Assembly (NCBI GenBank): GCA_963703605.1 | Contig: CAVPFC010000047.1 | Span: 204,386-268,385, forward strand | DNA from: DASXKD01 sp963703605 | Lineage (GTDB): Bacteria; Actinomycetota; Actinomycetes; Streptosporangiales; Streptosporangiaceae | Length of the DNA: 64,000 nucleotides | Direction: 5' to 3' | Shown: positions 24,954-35,376 of the stretch, in pieces | Numbering within the stretch: the first letter of the stretch is position 1 | Layout of the letters: every line of letters starts with the position of its first letter | Made by a program: the position numbers and the translations under genes | Notes under the pieces: model-generated | The model's database searches: none | What the model was told of the DNA's origin: nothing | Seen by the model: only the letters and a program-made list of their open reading frames with translations

Positions 24954-25288
24954 GAGGGCGCCACCGGCGCGGGCCGGTGCGTGCCGTTCACCGCGCCGTT
25001 GCCCGCGGACTCGCGCAGCCGGCCGGCCAGCAGGCTCGAGTCGACCCCGGCGTCCAGGTCGGCGAGCAGCACCGCGATCGCCTCGCGGACCAGCCTGCCC
25101 CGGTCCACGATGATGCCGTGGGCGCGCAGCGTGATCCGCGCCCGCTCCAGGTCGAGCAGCTCGTCGGCGGACAGGTAGACCGTGATCTTCTGGGCGTGTG
25201 CCTCGCGGCCGGTTGCCTGCCGCCCGTCCGGGGCGGCCACGTCCCGCGTGGCCGGCCGCAGCAGCTCGGCGACCCCGGGCAGGCTCAC
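24950..25288 (-). CDS. Small ribbon-helix-helix-like protein between parA and scpA
   Basis: A 112-residue protein translationally linked to scpA (GTGA overlap) and placed 14 bases after parA. The C-terminal half reads KITVYLSADELLDLERARITLRAHGIIVDRGRLVREAIAVLLADLD, which fits a ribbon-helix-helix fold: one strand followed by two helices. The N-terminal half is low complexity. Such proteins occur at this position in other actinobacteria, and a DNA-binding or ParA-partner role is plausible but not shown. GTG at 25288 is the likely start. Confidence 0.7.
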   Translation of the reverse strand: MSLPGVAELLRPATRDVAAPDGRQATGREAHAQKITVYLSADELLDLERARITLRAHGIIVDRGRLVREAIAVLLADLDAGVDSSLLAGRLRESAGNGAVNGTHRPAPVAPS

Positions 25289-25302
25289 CCGCCGGGTTCG
25301 GG

Positions 25303-26181
25303 CTAGGCGCGAGCGGCCTGCCGCCAACGCTCCAGCACCTCCTTGGCGAGTTCCCGGTAGGCGGTGGCGCCCGTGGACGCGGGGTCGAAGCTGGTGATCG
25401 GCTCGCCCGCGACGGTCGCGTCGGGGAACCGGACGGTGCGGCTGATGACCGTGTGGAAGACCACATCGCTGAAGCGGTCCACCACGCGGGTGAGCACCTC
25501 CCTGGAGTGCAGCGTCCGCGAGTCGTACATGGTGGCCAGCAGGCCGTCCATTGCCAGCCCGGGGTTGATCCGCCGGGACACCTTGTCGATCGTCTCGGTC
25601 AGCAGCGCCACGCCGCGCATGGCGAAGTACTCGCACTCCAGCGGCACGATGACGCCGGCAGAGCAGGCAAGCGCGTTGACCGTGAGCAGGCCGAGCGACG
25701 GCTGGCAGTCGATGAGGACGACGTCGTAGTCCGGCAGCAGCGGCTCGAGGACCCCGCCGAGCACGAACTCCCGGCCCACCTCGTGCACGAGCTGGACCTC
25801 CGCCCCGGACAGGTCGATGTTGCTGGGCAGCAGGTCCATGCCCGCCACGCAGGTCTTGGTCACCACCTCGGACGGGCTGGCGCCGCGCTCCATCAGCAGG
25901 TTGTAGACGGTGGCCTCGAGCTCGTGCGGCTGGATGCCCAGCCCAACCGACAGGGCGCCCTGCGGGTCGAAGTCGACAAGCAGCACCCGGCGGCCGAACT
26001 CGGCCAGCGCCGCGCCGAGGTTGATCGTCGTGGTTGTCTTGCCCACCCCGCCCTTCTGGTTGCATACCGCGACCACCCGCGCCGGGCCGTGCCGAACCAG
26101 CGGCTCGGGGGAAGGGAAGACCGGCAGGGGGCGCCCGGTGGGCCCCGTCTGAAGCTCGATTCTTCTGGACGCTGCCACCAT
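25303..26181 (-). CDS. ParA/Soj family ATPase
   Basis: A 292-residue deviant-Walker ATPase. Walker A is CNQKGGVGKTTTTINLGAAL, the A' motif is VLLVDFDPQGALSVGLG, and Walker B is YDVVLIDCQPSLGLLTVNAL. It is the second, ScpAB-linked ParA paralogue of actinobacteria (like Rv1708) rather than the origin-proximal one, because no parB is present. The start at 26181 has GGAGGTG upstream and the usual MVAASRRIELQTGPTGRPLP N-terminus. Confidence 0.93.
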   Translation of the reverse strand: MVAASRRIELQTGPTGRPLPVFPSPEPLVRHGPARVVAVCNQKGGVGKTTTTINLGAALAEFGRRVLLVDFDPQGALSVGLGIQPHELEATVYNLLMERGASPSEVVTKTCVAGMDLLPSNIDLSGAEVQLVHEVGREFVLGGVLEPLLPDYDVVLIDCQPSLGLLTVNALACSAGVIVPLECEYFAMRGVALLTETIDKVSRRINPGLAMDGLLATMYDSRTLHSREVLTRVVDRFSDVVFHTVISRTVRFPDATVAGEPITSFDPASTGATAYRELAKEVLERWRQAARA

Positions 26182-26230
26182 GTGCTGCACCTCCGAGCGG
26201 ACAACGCAGAATGCCTCCGCTGAAACCGGG

Positions 26231-26259
26231 ACTCTAGGGGTTGAGCAGCCCCCCGGCAA
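26231..26259 (-). promoter_or_regulatory. Promoter of parA
   Basis: On the minus strand TTGCCG (26259-26254) and TAGAGT (26236-26231) are spaced by exactly 17 bp, about 50 bases before the parA start. The xerD-parA spacer of 161 bp shows no gene. Confidence 0.45.
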
Positions 26260-26342
26260 GCCGACTCACCGCGCCCGAGTGCATCCGCCCCCATTCGTCC
26301 CAGTGTTGTTCATCACCAGCCATCCCCTGCGGCGCATCGGGC

Positions 26343-27284
26343 TCACCAGGCGCGCGGGTGGGCCGACGCGTAGACCTCGCGGAGCTTGTCCACGGTCACC
26401 AGGGTGTAGACCTGGGTGGTGGTCACCGAGGCGTGGCCGAGCAGTTCCTGCACGACCCGGACGTCGGCCCCGCCGTCCAGCAGGTGCGTGGCGAACGAAT
26501 GCCGCAGCGTGTGCGGGGAGATCCCGGTCAGGCCCGCCCGCCGGGCCGCCGCTTGGAGCACGCCCCAGCCGCCCTGCCTGGTGAGCCGGCCGCCGCGCGC
26601 GTTGAGGAACAGGGCGGGGCTCGCCGAGGTGCGCCGGGCGCTGGCCGACAGCGCCGGGCGCGCGCGGACCAGGTAGGCGTCCAGCGCCGCGGCCGCGTAG
26701 CTGCCGACCGGGACGATCCGGTGCTTGCCGCCCTTGCCCGCCAGCCGCAGCGTGGGCCCGCCGACGTCGTCCACGTCCAGGCCGACCGCCTCCGAGATCC
26801 TCGCGCCGGTGCCGTAGAGCAGTTCGAGCAGGGCCCGGTCGCGCAGTGGCAGCGGGTCGCCTGCCTCGCCGCCCGTTCCCGCCACGTCGATCAGCCGCTC
26901 CACCTCGGCGATCCCGATCGCGCGGGGCAGCCTGCGCGCGGGGCCCGGCGGGCGAACCTGGTGGGCCGCGTCCTCGCCGGCCAGCCCCTCGCGCAACGCG
27001 AAGGCGTGCAGGCCGCGCACCGCGGCCATGGCCCGGGCGGCGGAACTCGCCGTCAGCGGCGGATGCCCGTCCACGCCGCGCCGCAGCCCGGCGAGGAACG
27101 CCGCGACGTCCTCCGTGGTGACCTCGCCGATGCTGGTCCTGCCGCGGGCCGCCATCGCCGCCCGGTACCGGGTGAGGTCCCGGCGGTAGGCGGCCAGGGT
27201 CTGTGCGGCCAGGCCCCGTTCCACCGCGAGGTGGTCGAGGTACCGGTCCGTGACGCGGCCGAGTTCCGCACGGGCATCGGTCAG
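26343..27284 (-). CDS. xerD: Tyrosine recombinase XerD
   Basis: A site-specific recombinase that resolves chromosome dimers at dif. The catalytic residues are visible: Arg in YGTGARISEAVGL, His and Arg in SPHTLRHSFATHLL, His in LLGHASVTTTQ and the nucleophile Tyr in QVYTLVTVDKLREVY. The first ATG/GTG in frame (27224) would remove the conserved DRYLDHLAVERGLAAQTL helix. The frame stays open upstream to a CTG at 27284 that overlaps the ald stop as CTGA, so CTG is proposed as the start. Confidence 0.9.
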   Translation of the reverse strand: MTDARAELGRVTDRYLDHLAVERGLAAQTLAAYRRDLTRYRAAMAARGRTSIGEVTTEDVAAFLAGLRRGVDGHPPLTASSAARAMAAVRGLHAFALREGLAGEDAAHQVRPPGPARRLPRAIGIAEVERLIDVAGTGGEAGDPLPLRDRALLELLYGTGARISEAVGLDVDDVGGPTLRLAGKGGKHRIVPVGSYAAAALDAYLVRARPALSASARRTSASPALFLNARGGRLTRQGGWGVLQAAARRAGLTGISPHTLRHSFATHLLDGGADVRVVQELLGHASVTTTQVYTLVTVDKLREVYASAHPRAW

Positions 27285-28396
27285 TGCAGCACCTGCTCCA
27301 CCGGCGTCCAGCCGAGCCCGTGCGCCTCGGCGACCGGCTGAATGGTGAGCGCACCCTCGTGGGTGTGCAGGCCGGGCCGGAGCGCGGCGTCGGACCGCAG
27401 CGCCTCGCGCCAGCCCAGGTTCGCCAGTTCGAGCACGTACGGCAGGGTGACGTTGGTCAGCGCGTACGTGGAGGTGTGCGGAACCGCGCCCGGCATGTTC
27501 GCCACGCAGTAGAAGACCGAGTCGTGCACCCGGTAGGTGGGATTGGCGTGCGTGGTCGGGTGCGAGTCCTCGAAGCAGCCGCCCTGGTCGATGGAGATGT
27601 CCACCAGCACCGAGCCGTGCTTCATCCGGCTCACCAGGTCGTTGGACACCAGCATCGGCGCCTTCGCGCCCGGCACCAGCACCGCCCCGATGACGAGGTC
27701 GGCGTCGATCACCGCGCGCTCGATCTCGTAGGCGTTCGACGCGACGGTCTGGAGGTGACCCTGGTAGATCGCGTCCGCCGAGCGCAGCCTGGCGACGTTC
27801 TTGTCCACAAGCAGGACCTCGGCCTGCATGCCGAGCGCGATCGCGGCCGCGTTCATGCCCGACACGCCGGCCCCGAGCACCACCACCTTGGCCGCGTAGA
27901 CGCCGGACACGCCGCCCATGAGCACCCCGCGGCCGCCGCCGTCGCGCTGGAGATGGTGCGCCCCGACCTGGGGCGCCATCCGGCCGGCCACCTCGGACAT
28001 GGGCGCGAGCAACGGCAGTGACCCGTCCGGCGCCTGAACCGTCTCGTAGGCGATCGAGGTGATGCCCGAGCCGAGCAGCGCGTCAGTAGCCTCGCGCGAC
28101 GCGGCCAGGTGCAGGTAGGTGAACAGCACCTGCCCCTTGCGCATCCGGTGGTACTCCTCGGCCACCGGCTCCTTGACCTTGAGCACGAGGTCGCTCGTGG
28201 TCCACACGTCGTCGGCGGTGGGCAGGATCGTCGCCCCGGCGGTCACGAACTCCTCGTCGGGGATCGCCGAGCCGGTGCCGGCGTTCTGCTGGATGAAGAC
28301 CTGGTGGCCCGCGCGGACCAGTTCATGCACGCCCGCAGGCGTGATCGCTATCCGGTACTCGTGGTTCTTGACCTCTTTAGGGACACCAACCTTCAT
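27281..28396 (-). CDS. ald: Alanine dehydrogenase
   Basis: A 371-residue NAD-dependent enzyme interconverting L-alanine and pyruvate plus ammonia. The N-terminus MKVGVPKEVKNHEYRIAITP, the catalytic region KEPVAEEYHRMRKGQVLFTYLHLA, the Rossmann motif VVLGAGVSGMNAAAIALGM, and ISIDQGGCFEDSHPTTH are all family signatures. Full length. In other actinobacteria ald responds to alanine and low oxygen; no regulator gene is adjacent here. The xerD frame begins in its stop codon. Confidence 0.97.
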   Translation of the reverse strand: MKVGVPKEVKNHEYRIAITPAGVHELVRAGHQVFIQQNAGTGSAIPDEEFVTAGATILPTADDVWTTSDLVLKVKEPVAEEYHRMRKGQVLFTYLHLAASREATDALLGSGITSIAYETVQAPDGSLPLLAPMSEVAGRMAPQVGAHHLQRDGGGRGVLMGGVSGVYAAKVVVLGAGVSGMNAAAIALGMQAEVLLVDKNVARLRSADAIYQGHLQTVASNAYEIERAVIDADLVIGAVLVPGAKAPMLVSNDLVSRMKHGSVLVDISIDQGGCFEDSHPTTHANPTYRVHDSVFYCVANMPGAVPHTSTYALTNVTLPYVLELANLGWREALRSDAALRPGLHTHEGALTIQPVAEAHGLGWTPVEQVLH

Positions 28397-28476
28397 GACC
28401 GCAGCCCTTTCTGGCCCACCCCGCCCGTCCAGGCACCGTTGCCTGTCGGTCCGGTACTGACTCCACGCGGGTGGCG

Positions 28477-29114
28477 TCAGTCTTCGCGTGCCCCGGCCTC
28501 CCTGAGCCCCGCGAAACCACCCTGGCGAGCGGCGTACGCGGCAAAGATACCCACCGCGGCGACACCATTGTGCAATTCACCCCCGAGGAATGCCGCCACA
28601 ACCTGGTCCAGCGGCACCCAGGCCGACGTCAGCAACGCCTCCTCGTGCCTGCGCGGCGGGCCGCGTTCCGGCTCGGGGATCTCGGCCAGGTCACGGGCCA
28701 GAAACACGCGGAGCCGTTCGGTGAGGATGCCGGGCGAGGTGAGGCAGTCGGTGAGCACGTGCCAGTTCTTGGCGGCGTAACCGGTCTCCTCACGCAGTTC
28801 CCGTTCGGCCGCCGCGAGCAACGGCTCGCCGGGCACGTCCCGCAGCCCGGCCGGGATCTCCCACAGCAGCCGGCCCACCGGATGCCGGTACTGGCGGATC
28901 ATCAGGACCTGTTCGGCATCGTCGAGCGCGACGATGGCGACCGCTCCCGGGTGCTCCACCACGTCCCGGGCTGCCACGTCCCCGTCGGGCATCTGGACTT
29001 CGTCGGTGCGCAGGGTGACGAAGGCGCCGCTGGCCTGGCGGTGGCTCAGGACCGGCCAGCCCTCCGCGGCGTCGCGCAGCCACGGTGCACCGGGTGGGGG
29101 AAGGCCGCCGCCGG

Positions 29115-29118
<4 letters not shown>
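28477..29118 (-). CDS. NUDIX hydrolase, ADP-ribose pyrophosphatase type
   Basis: A 213-residue NUDIX protein. The box is GLRDVPGEPLLAAAERELREETGY, which keeps the G-x5-E-x7-RE-L-x-EE-x-G pattern that binds metal. The FxVRxD-type N-terminal strand swap and an SPGILTERLRVFLARDL stretch downstream of the box match ADP-ribose pyrophosphatases. The GTG start overlaps the pyrG stop (GTGA). This pyrG-NUDIX-xerD order is conserved in actinobacteria. Confidence 0.92.
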
Positions 29119-30818
<1,700 letters not shown>

Positions 30819-30942
30819 AGGAAGGCTCCCGTGGTCGGTCCGAGGCGGAGAAGCCGCCGGTCCACGGGCCATCAGGATATCAGGCGCCCGCCACCACGCC
30901 CTGCACCAACACGGGGGCCCCCGAACCCGCCATCCGTAGGGC

Positions 30943-31199
30943 GGGGCGATCTCCTGGCTACCACTGACCGACAAACCGGTACCGGATGCGTCGGGGTCCG
31001 GGGGCTCGGCCCCGGGCAGGTACCGCGGGCCGGCGAAGATGACTGCAGGTCACCGAGCGCCAACATCAGACGGGTGCGATCTCCTAGCTATAGCCGACCG
31101 ACAAACAAGTACCGGATGCGTGGGGGTCCGGGGGCTCGGCCCCCGAGCTAGCATCGCGCGGCGGGCACGGCGAAGCTGGCCGAGGGCCAGCGAGCATGG
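30943..31199. repeat. Two tandem copies of the dispersed palindromic repeat
   Basis: Each copy starts with a conserved GCGATCTCCT-GCTA block and GACCGACAAAC, then GTACCGGATGCGT and the first hairpin GGGTCCGGGGGCTCGGCCCC, and ends with the second hairpin. In the second copy this hairpin is GCTGGCC-GAG-GGCCAGC at 31175-31191, followed by GAGCATG. The pair fills the space between pyrG and the DMT-like gene. Confidence 0.8.
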
Positions 31200-31217
31200 T
31201 CAGCCGCCCGCCGCCGC

Positions 31218-32141
31218 CTACGCGGCGGTGTGTGGGCTGGGCTCGCGTTCGGACTGCCGGGTGGCCCGCCGCTGCGCGGCGGTCATCCCTTGCTCGTCGG
31301 TTTCACCGAATCTGGCCAGCGCGACCGCGGAGATGATGGCGAGGCTGAACCCGAGCACGGCTACCCCGCCGAGCCCCGGCCGGGCGTGGTCACCGAGGAA
31401 CATCACCCCGACTACGGCGGGGGCCGTGGTCTCCGCCAGCACGACGGCGGCGGTCGCCACGGTCACGCTGCCGCCTTCCAGGGCGGTGGCGTAGAGCATG
31501 AACGATACGATTCCGGCGGCCGCGAGCGCGTAGGCGGCCGGGTCCCGGATCAGCTGATGCGGGGAGAAGCCGGGCAGGACACGAGCCGCCACGGCGAGCA
31601 CCGCATAACCCAGGCCCGCGACCGCGCCCAGGAGCGGGGTCCGGGCCGGGGGTTTCAGCCGGGACGCGGCCAGGCCGGCCACCGCGATGCCGGCCACGGC
31701 GAGGATGAGCGCGAGCTTGAACTCCGGGCTCACCCCGGTCGCGGCGTGCGCGCCGGCGGACGATCCCAGCATGCCGACCCCGATGATGACGCCGGCCACC
31801 GCGAGCCATTCCCGCCAGGCCAGTTCCAGGTGGATGAGCCAGGCCGCGAACACGGCCGTGACGGCCAGGTTCCCGGCGATGATCGCCTGGGTGGCGAACA
31901 GTGGCAGCCTTCTGAGCGCTATGAGCTGGCCGACAAAGCCGATGAGATCGAGACCAAGGCTGGCGATGAACGGCCATTGGCGCAGCATGCGGACAACGAG
32001 CCCCGGGTCAACTCCGCGGAGTGGGGCCCCATTCGCCGTGGTCTTGCGCCTGCTGGCAGCGCGCACCGCCATCGCCTGCATGACGCAGGCAATGCCATAG
32101 CACAGCGCGGCCGCCAACGCGGCTACCAGGCTAATCCACAC
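31218..32141 (-). CDS. DMT/EamA-like integral membrane protein
   Basis: A 307-residue protein with about nine to ten hydrophobic segments arranged as two similar halves, the pattern of drug/metabolite transporters. The first segment is VAALAAALCYGIACVMQAMAV; the later LYATALEGGSVTVATAAVVLAETTAPAVVGVMFLGD resembles the EamA exporter or NIPA-like magnesium carriers. The cytoplasmic tail is charged (MTAAQRRATRQSEREP). Substrate cannot be assigned. A Crp-like palindrome lies about 100 bp upstream. Confidence 0.8.
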   Translation of the reverse strand: MWISLVAALAAALCYGIACVMQAMAVRAASRRKTTANGAPLRGVDPGLVVRMLRQWPFIASLGLDLIGFVGQLIALRRLPLFATQAIIAGNLAVTAVFAAWLIHLELAWREWLAVAGVIIGVGMLGSSAGAHAATGVSPEFKLALILAVAGIAVAGLAASRLKPPARTPLLGAVAGLGYAVLAVAARVLPGFSPHQLIRDPAAYALAAAGIVSFMLYATALEGGSVTVATAAVVLAETTAPAVVGVMFLGDHARPGLGGVAVLGFSLAIISAVALARFGETDEQGMTAAQRRATRQSEREPSPHTAA

Positions 32142-32243
32142 GCCTTCGACCCTACGCTGTGCGCTGTTCTGCCTGCTACACAGCCGTGCACTTGCGGCCC
32201 GTGGCGCCGATTCGGATGATGTCGGCGCAGGTCAGCAGGAAGG

Positions 32244-32259
32244 TGTGAGGTAGCTCACG
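32244..32259. promoter_or_regulatory. Crp-like palindrome upstream of the DMT-like gene
   Basis: TGTGAGGTAGCTCACG matches the TGTGA-N6-TCACA consensus at nine of ten positions. It lies in a 317-bp gene-free spacer (32142-32458) between the DMT-like gene and the HAD gene; nothing else clear is seen in the spacer. Binding by a Crp-type regulator is inferred only. Confidence 0.35.
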
Positions 32260-32458
32260 AAATTGTCACCAGGTGTGTCAAATCTCTCAACCCGATCAAG
32301 AGCGGGCAAAGGCGCGCTGCGCAGCCGACCAGCGGTACCCGCGGGCTGACCGTGAACCAGCCGAGCAAACCCTGAGTACCAGCCGGGAGCGCCCTGGGCG
32401 CGTCCTTTCCCGGCGACAAGCCTGGGCCCCGGGAACATCTGCCCGGCCGTCCCGCGCG

Positions 32459-33076
32459 TCAGCGGCGCGGCGCGGTGGTCACGCCGTAACCGGCTAGCGC
32501 GGCCCGCGCCTGGCTGGCTCCGGTGAAGTGGATGCCCCGGATGCCCAGCGCCTCGGCACCGACCACATTCTCCGGCCGGTCGTCGATGAAGATCACCTCG
32601 GCCGGGCTGGCGCCAAGCAGCGCGAGCGTGGCCTGGTAGCACCCGGGCTCGGGCTTGACCATGCGCAGATAGCCGCTGAACACGCAGTGCTCGAAGTGCG
32701 CGGCGACCGGGAGCGCCACCACGGCCACGGCCACCTCGGTCGGCGCGTTGGACAGCAGCGCGAGCCGCTGCCCGGCGGCGGCGAGGTCCTCGATGAGGGC
32801 GACCGTCCCCGGCTGGAGGTGCTCCCAGGACTCGATGTCCAGCCTGGCCAGCTCGGTTATCCGGGCGGCGGTAAAGGTGCGCCCCGCGCCCGCGGCGACC
32901 TTCTGCCAGAACGTGGCGCAGTCCAGCTCGCCCCGGTCGTAGGCCAGCCGGTGCGCCCAGTAGCCATCGCTGAACTCCGCGACCGTGCAGCCCGCTGCCG
33001 TGGCCATATTCCGCACGTCGGCTTCTGGCTGTGGATGGCAGATGACGCCGCCGTAATCGAACAGCACCCAGGTCAT
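32459..33076 (-). CDS. HAD-like hydrolase, subfamily IA
   Basis: A 205-residue haloacid dehalogenase-like phosphatase. Motif I reads VLFDYGGV, with the nucleophile Asp but Gly at the usual second Asp position, as in YihX-type sugar-phosphate phosphatases. Motif II is LALLSNAP, motif III Lys is in LRMVKPEPGCYQATL, and motif IV is VIFIDDRPENV. The ATG at 33076 is chosen because GGAAGAGG lies just upstream and it gives the normal N-terminus. Substrate unknown. Confidence 0.9.
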   Translation of the reverse strand: MTWVLFDYGGVICHPQPEADVRNMATAAGCTVAEFSDGYWAHRLAYDRGELDCATFWQKVAAGAGRTFTAARITELARLDIESWEHLQPGTVALIEDLAAAGQRLALLSNAPTEVAVAVVALPVAAHFEHCVFSGYLRMVKPEPGCYQATLALLGASPAEVIFIDDRPENVVGAEALGIRGIHFTGASQARAALAGYGVTTAPRR

Positions 33077-33219
33077 GCTCGCCTCTTCCTGGCTCGGGGT
33101 CGCACAGGCCGAAGCGGCCATCCAGCCGGAACCCTCCCGGCCTTTCGACAGCCGCCTTAACCCCACGCTACGGCCCCAGGCGAACTAAGCCAAAGCCCAG
33201 CGAGGGCCAACGCGCCCGC

Positions 33220-35343
33220 CTACACGCCTGCTGCTTGCATTCCCCTGAGCTCGTGCTTGAGGTCCTTGATCTCGTCCCGGATCCGGGCGGCGACCTCGAA
33301 CTGTAGCTCGGCCGCGGCGGCGTGCATCTGCTCGGTGAGCTCGCTGATCAGGGCGATCAGGTCGCCGCGGGCCTGGCCGCCGCCTTCACCGCCCGCGCCC
33401 GCCGCAGCGGCCGCGGCCTGGCGTGCCCGGGACGAAAGACCGGGTACGGGAGCCTTGCCGCGGCTCTGCTGGCGCCCGCTGCCGCCGAGGAGCTTCTCGG
33501 TGTCGGCGTCCTCCCGGACAAGCTGGTCGAGGATGTCGGCGATCCGCTTGCGCAGCGGCGTCGGGTCGATCCCGTGCTCGGTGTTGTAGGCGATCTGCTT
33601 GTCCCGCCGCCGGTTCGTCTCGTCGATCGCCCGCTGCATCGACGGGGTGACCTTGTCGGCGTACATGTGCACCTGGCCGGACACGTTTCTGGCCGCCCGG
33701 CCGATGGTCTGGATCAGCGACGTGCCGGACCGCAAGAACCCTTCCTTGTCGGCGTCGAGGATCGACACCAGCGACACCTCGGGCAGATCGAGTCCCTCCC
33801 GGAGCAGGTTGATCCCGACCAGCACGTCGTACTCGCCGAGCCGCAGCTCGCGCAGCAGCTCCACCCGCCGCAGCGTGTCCACCTCGCTGTGCAGGTAGCG
33901 GGCCCGGATGCCGAGTTCCAGCAGGTAGTCGGTGAGGTCCTCGGCCATCTTCTTGGTGAGCGTGGTTACCAGGACCCGTTCGGAGCGCTCGGCCCGTTCC
34001 CTGATCTCGTGCACCAGGTCGTCGATCTGGCCCTTGGTCTGCTTGATGACGACCTGGGGATCGAGCAGGCCGGTCGGCCGGATCACCTGCTCGGTCACCT
34101 CCCCGCCGACGCGCTGCAACTCATACGGGCCGGGGGTGGCGGACAGGTAGACGACCTGGCCGATCCGGTCGCAGAACTCGTCCCACGTCAGCGGGCGGTT
34201 GTCGATCGCGCTCGGCAGCCGGAACCCGTGCTCGACCAGGACCCGCTTCCGCGACACGTCGCCCTCGTACATCGCGCCGATCTGCGGCACGGTGTTGTGC
34301 GACTCGTCGACGACCAGGAGAAAGTCCTCGGGGAAGTAGTCGAGCAAGGTGTTCGGTGGGGTACCGGCCGCGCGGCCGTCGATGTGCCGCGAGTAGTTCT
34401 CGATTCCGGAGCAGCTCCCGACCTGGCGCAGCATCTCGATGTCGTAGGTGGTCCGCATCCTCAGCCGCTGAGCCTCCAGCAGCTTGCCCGCCTGCTCCAG
34501 CTCGGCGAGCCGGTCGGCGAGTTCCGCCTCGATGCCGGCGATCGCCCGTTCCATCCGCTCGGGCCCGGCCACGTAGTGGGAGGCGGGGAACACGTAGAGC
34601 TCGGCGTCTTCGCTGATGACCTCGCCGGTGAGCGGGTGCAGCGTCATCAGCCGCTCGATCTCGTCGCCGAACATCTCGATCCGGACCGCGAGCTCCTCGT
34701 ACACCGGGATGATCTCGATGGTGTCCCCGCGCACCCGGAACGTGCCGCGGGTGAACGACATGTCGTTGCGGGTGTACTGCATCCCGACCAGCTTGCGCAG
34801 CAGCATGTCCCGGTCGATGGTCTCGCCCACTCGCAGCTTGAGCATCCGGTCCACGTACTCCTGCGGGGTCCCGAGACCGTAGATGCAGGAAACCGAGGCA
34901 ACCACGATCGCGTCCCGGCGGGTCAGCAGCGAATTGGTCGCCGAGTGGCGCAGCCGGTCCACCTCGTCGTTGATCGAGGAGTCCTTCTCGATGTAGGTGT
35001 CGGTCTGCGGAACGTACGCTTCCGGCTGGTAGTAGTCGTAGTACGAGACGAAGTACTCCACCGCGTTGTGCGGGAGCATCTCACGCAGCTCGTTGGCGAA
35101 CTGGGCGGCCAGGGTCTTGTTGGGCAGCATGACCAGGGTGGGCCGTTGCAGCCGCTCGGCCAGCCACGCGACGGTGGCGGTCTTGCCGGTGCCGGTCGCG
35201 CCGAGCAGCACTGTGTCCTTGGCCCCGCCCTGGATCCGGCGTTCCATCTCGGCGATGGCGCGCGGCTGGTCACCGGCGGGCACCATGTCGGTGATCACCT
35301 GGAACGGCGCCACCCGCCGCTGAAGGTCGCTAACCGGCCGCAC
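33220..35343 (-). CDS. uvrB: UvrABC system protein B
   Basis: A 707-residue DNA damage recognition helicase of nucleotide excision repair. Walker A is LLGATGTGKTATVAWLAE; the beta-hairpin region is FVSYYDYYQPEAYVPQTDTYIEKD (split by the family's Tyr cluster); DESH is in VVDESHNTVPQ; motif VI is TIGRAARN. The C-terminal UVR domain, which binds UvrC, ends in ELQFEVAARIRDEIKDLKHEL. GTG at 35343 is preferred over 35361 because AGAGGAG lies about eight bases upstream. A truncated IS element abuts its promoter region. Confidence 0.96.
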   Translation of the reverse strand: MRPVSDLQRRVAPFQVITDMVPAGDQPRAIAEMERRIQGGAKDTVLLGATGTGKTATVAWLAERLQRPTLVMLPNKTLAAQFANELREMLPHNAVEYFVSYYDYYQPEAYVPQTDTYIEKDSSINDEVDRLRHSATNSLLTRRDAIVVASVSCIYGLGTPQEYVDRMLKLRVGETIDRDMLLRKLVGMQYTRNDMSFTRGTFRVRGDTIEIIPVYEELAVRIEMFGDEIERLMTLHPLTGEVISEDAELYVFPASHYVAGPERMERAIAGIEAELADRLAELEQAGKLLEAQRLRMRTTYDIEMLRQVGSCSGIENYSRHIDGRAAGTPPNTLLDYFPEDFLLVVDESHNTVPQIGAMYEGDVSRKRVLVEHGFRLPSAIDNRPLTWDEFCDRIGQVVYLSATPGPYELQRVGGEVTEQVIRPTGLLDPQVVIKQTKGQIDDLVHEIRERAERSERVLVTTLTKKMAEDLTDYLLELGIRARYLHSEVDTLRRVELLRELRLGEYDVLVGINLLREGLDLPEVSLVSILDADKEGFLRSGTSLIQTIGRAARNVSGQVHMYADKVTPSMQRAIDETNRRRDKQIAYNTEHGIDPTPLRKRIADILDQLVREDADTEKLLGGSGRQQSRGKAPVPGLSSRARQAAAAAAGAGGEGGGQARGDLIALISELTEQMHAAAAELQFEVAARIRDEIKDLKHELRGMQAAGV

Positions 35344-35376
35344 CGAACCACTCCTCTCCACCGCCAGCCCACAGGC

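Noticed and set aside
24126..25466. 446-residue version of ScpA
   Set aside because: The extra N-terminal part is an out-of-frame shadow of the small gene and parA; GTG at 24953 with the GTGA overlap gives a normal ScpA.
31218..32141. Assignment as a magnesium (NIPA) transporter
   Set aside because: The topology fits several DMT families and no diagnostic residues were recognised.
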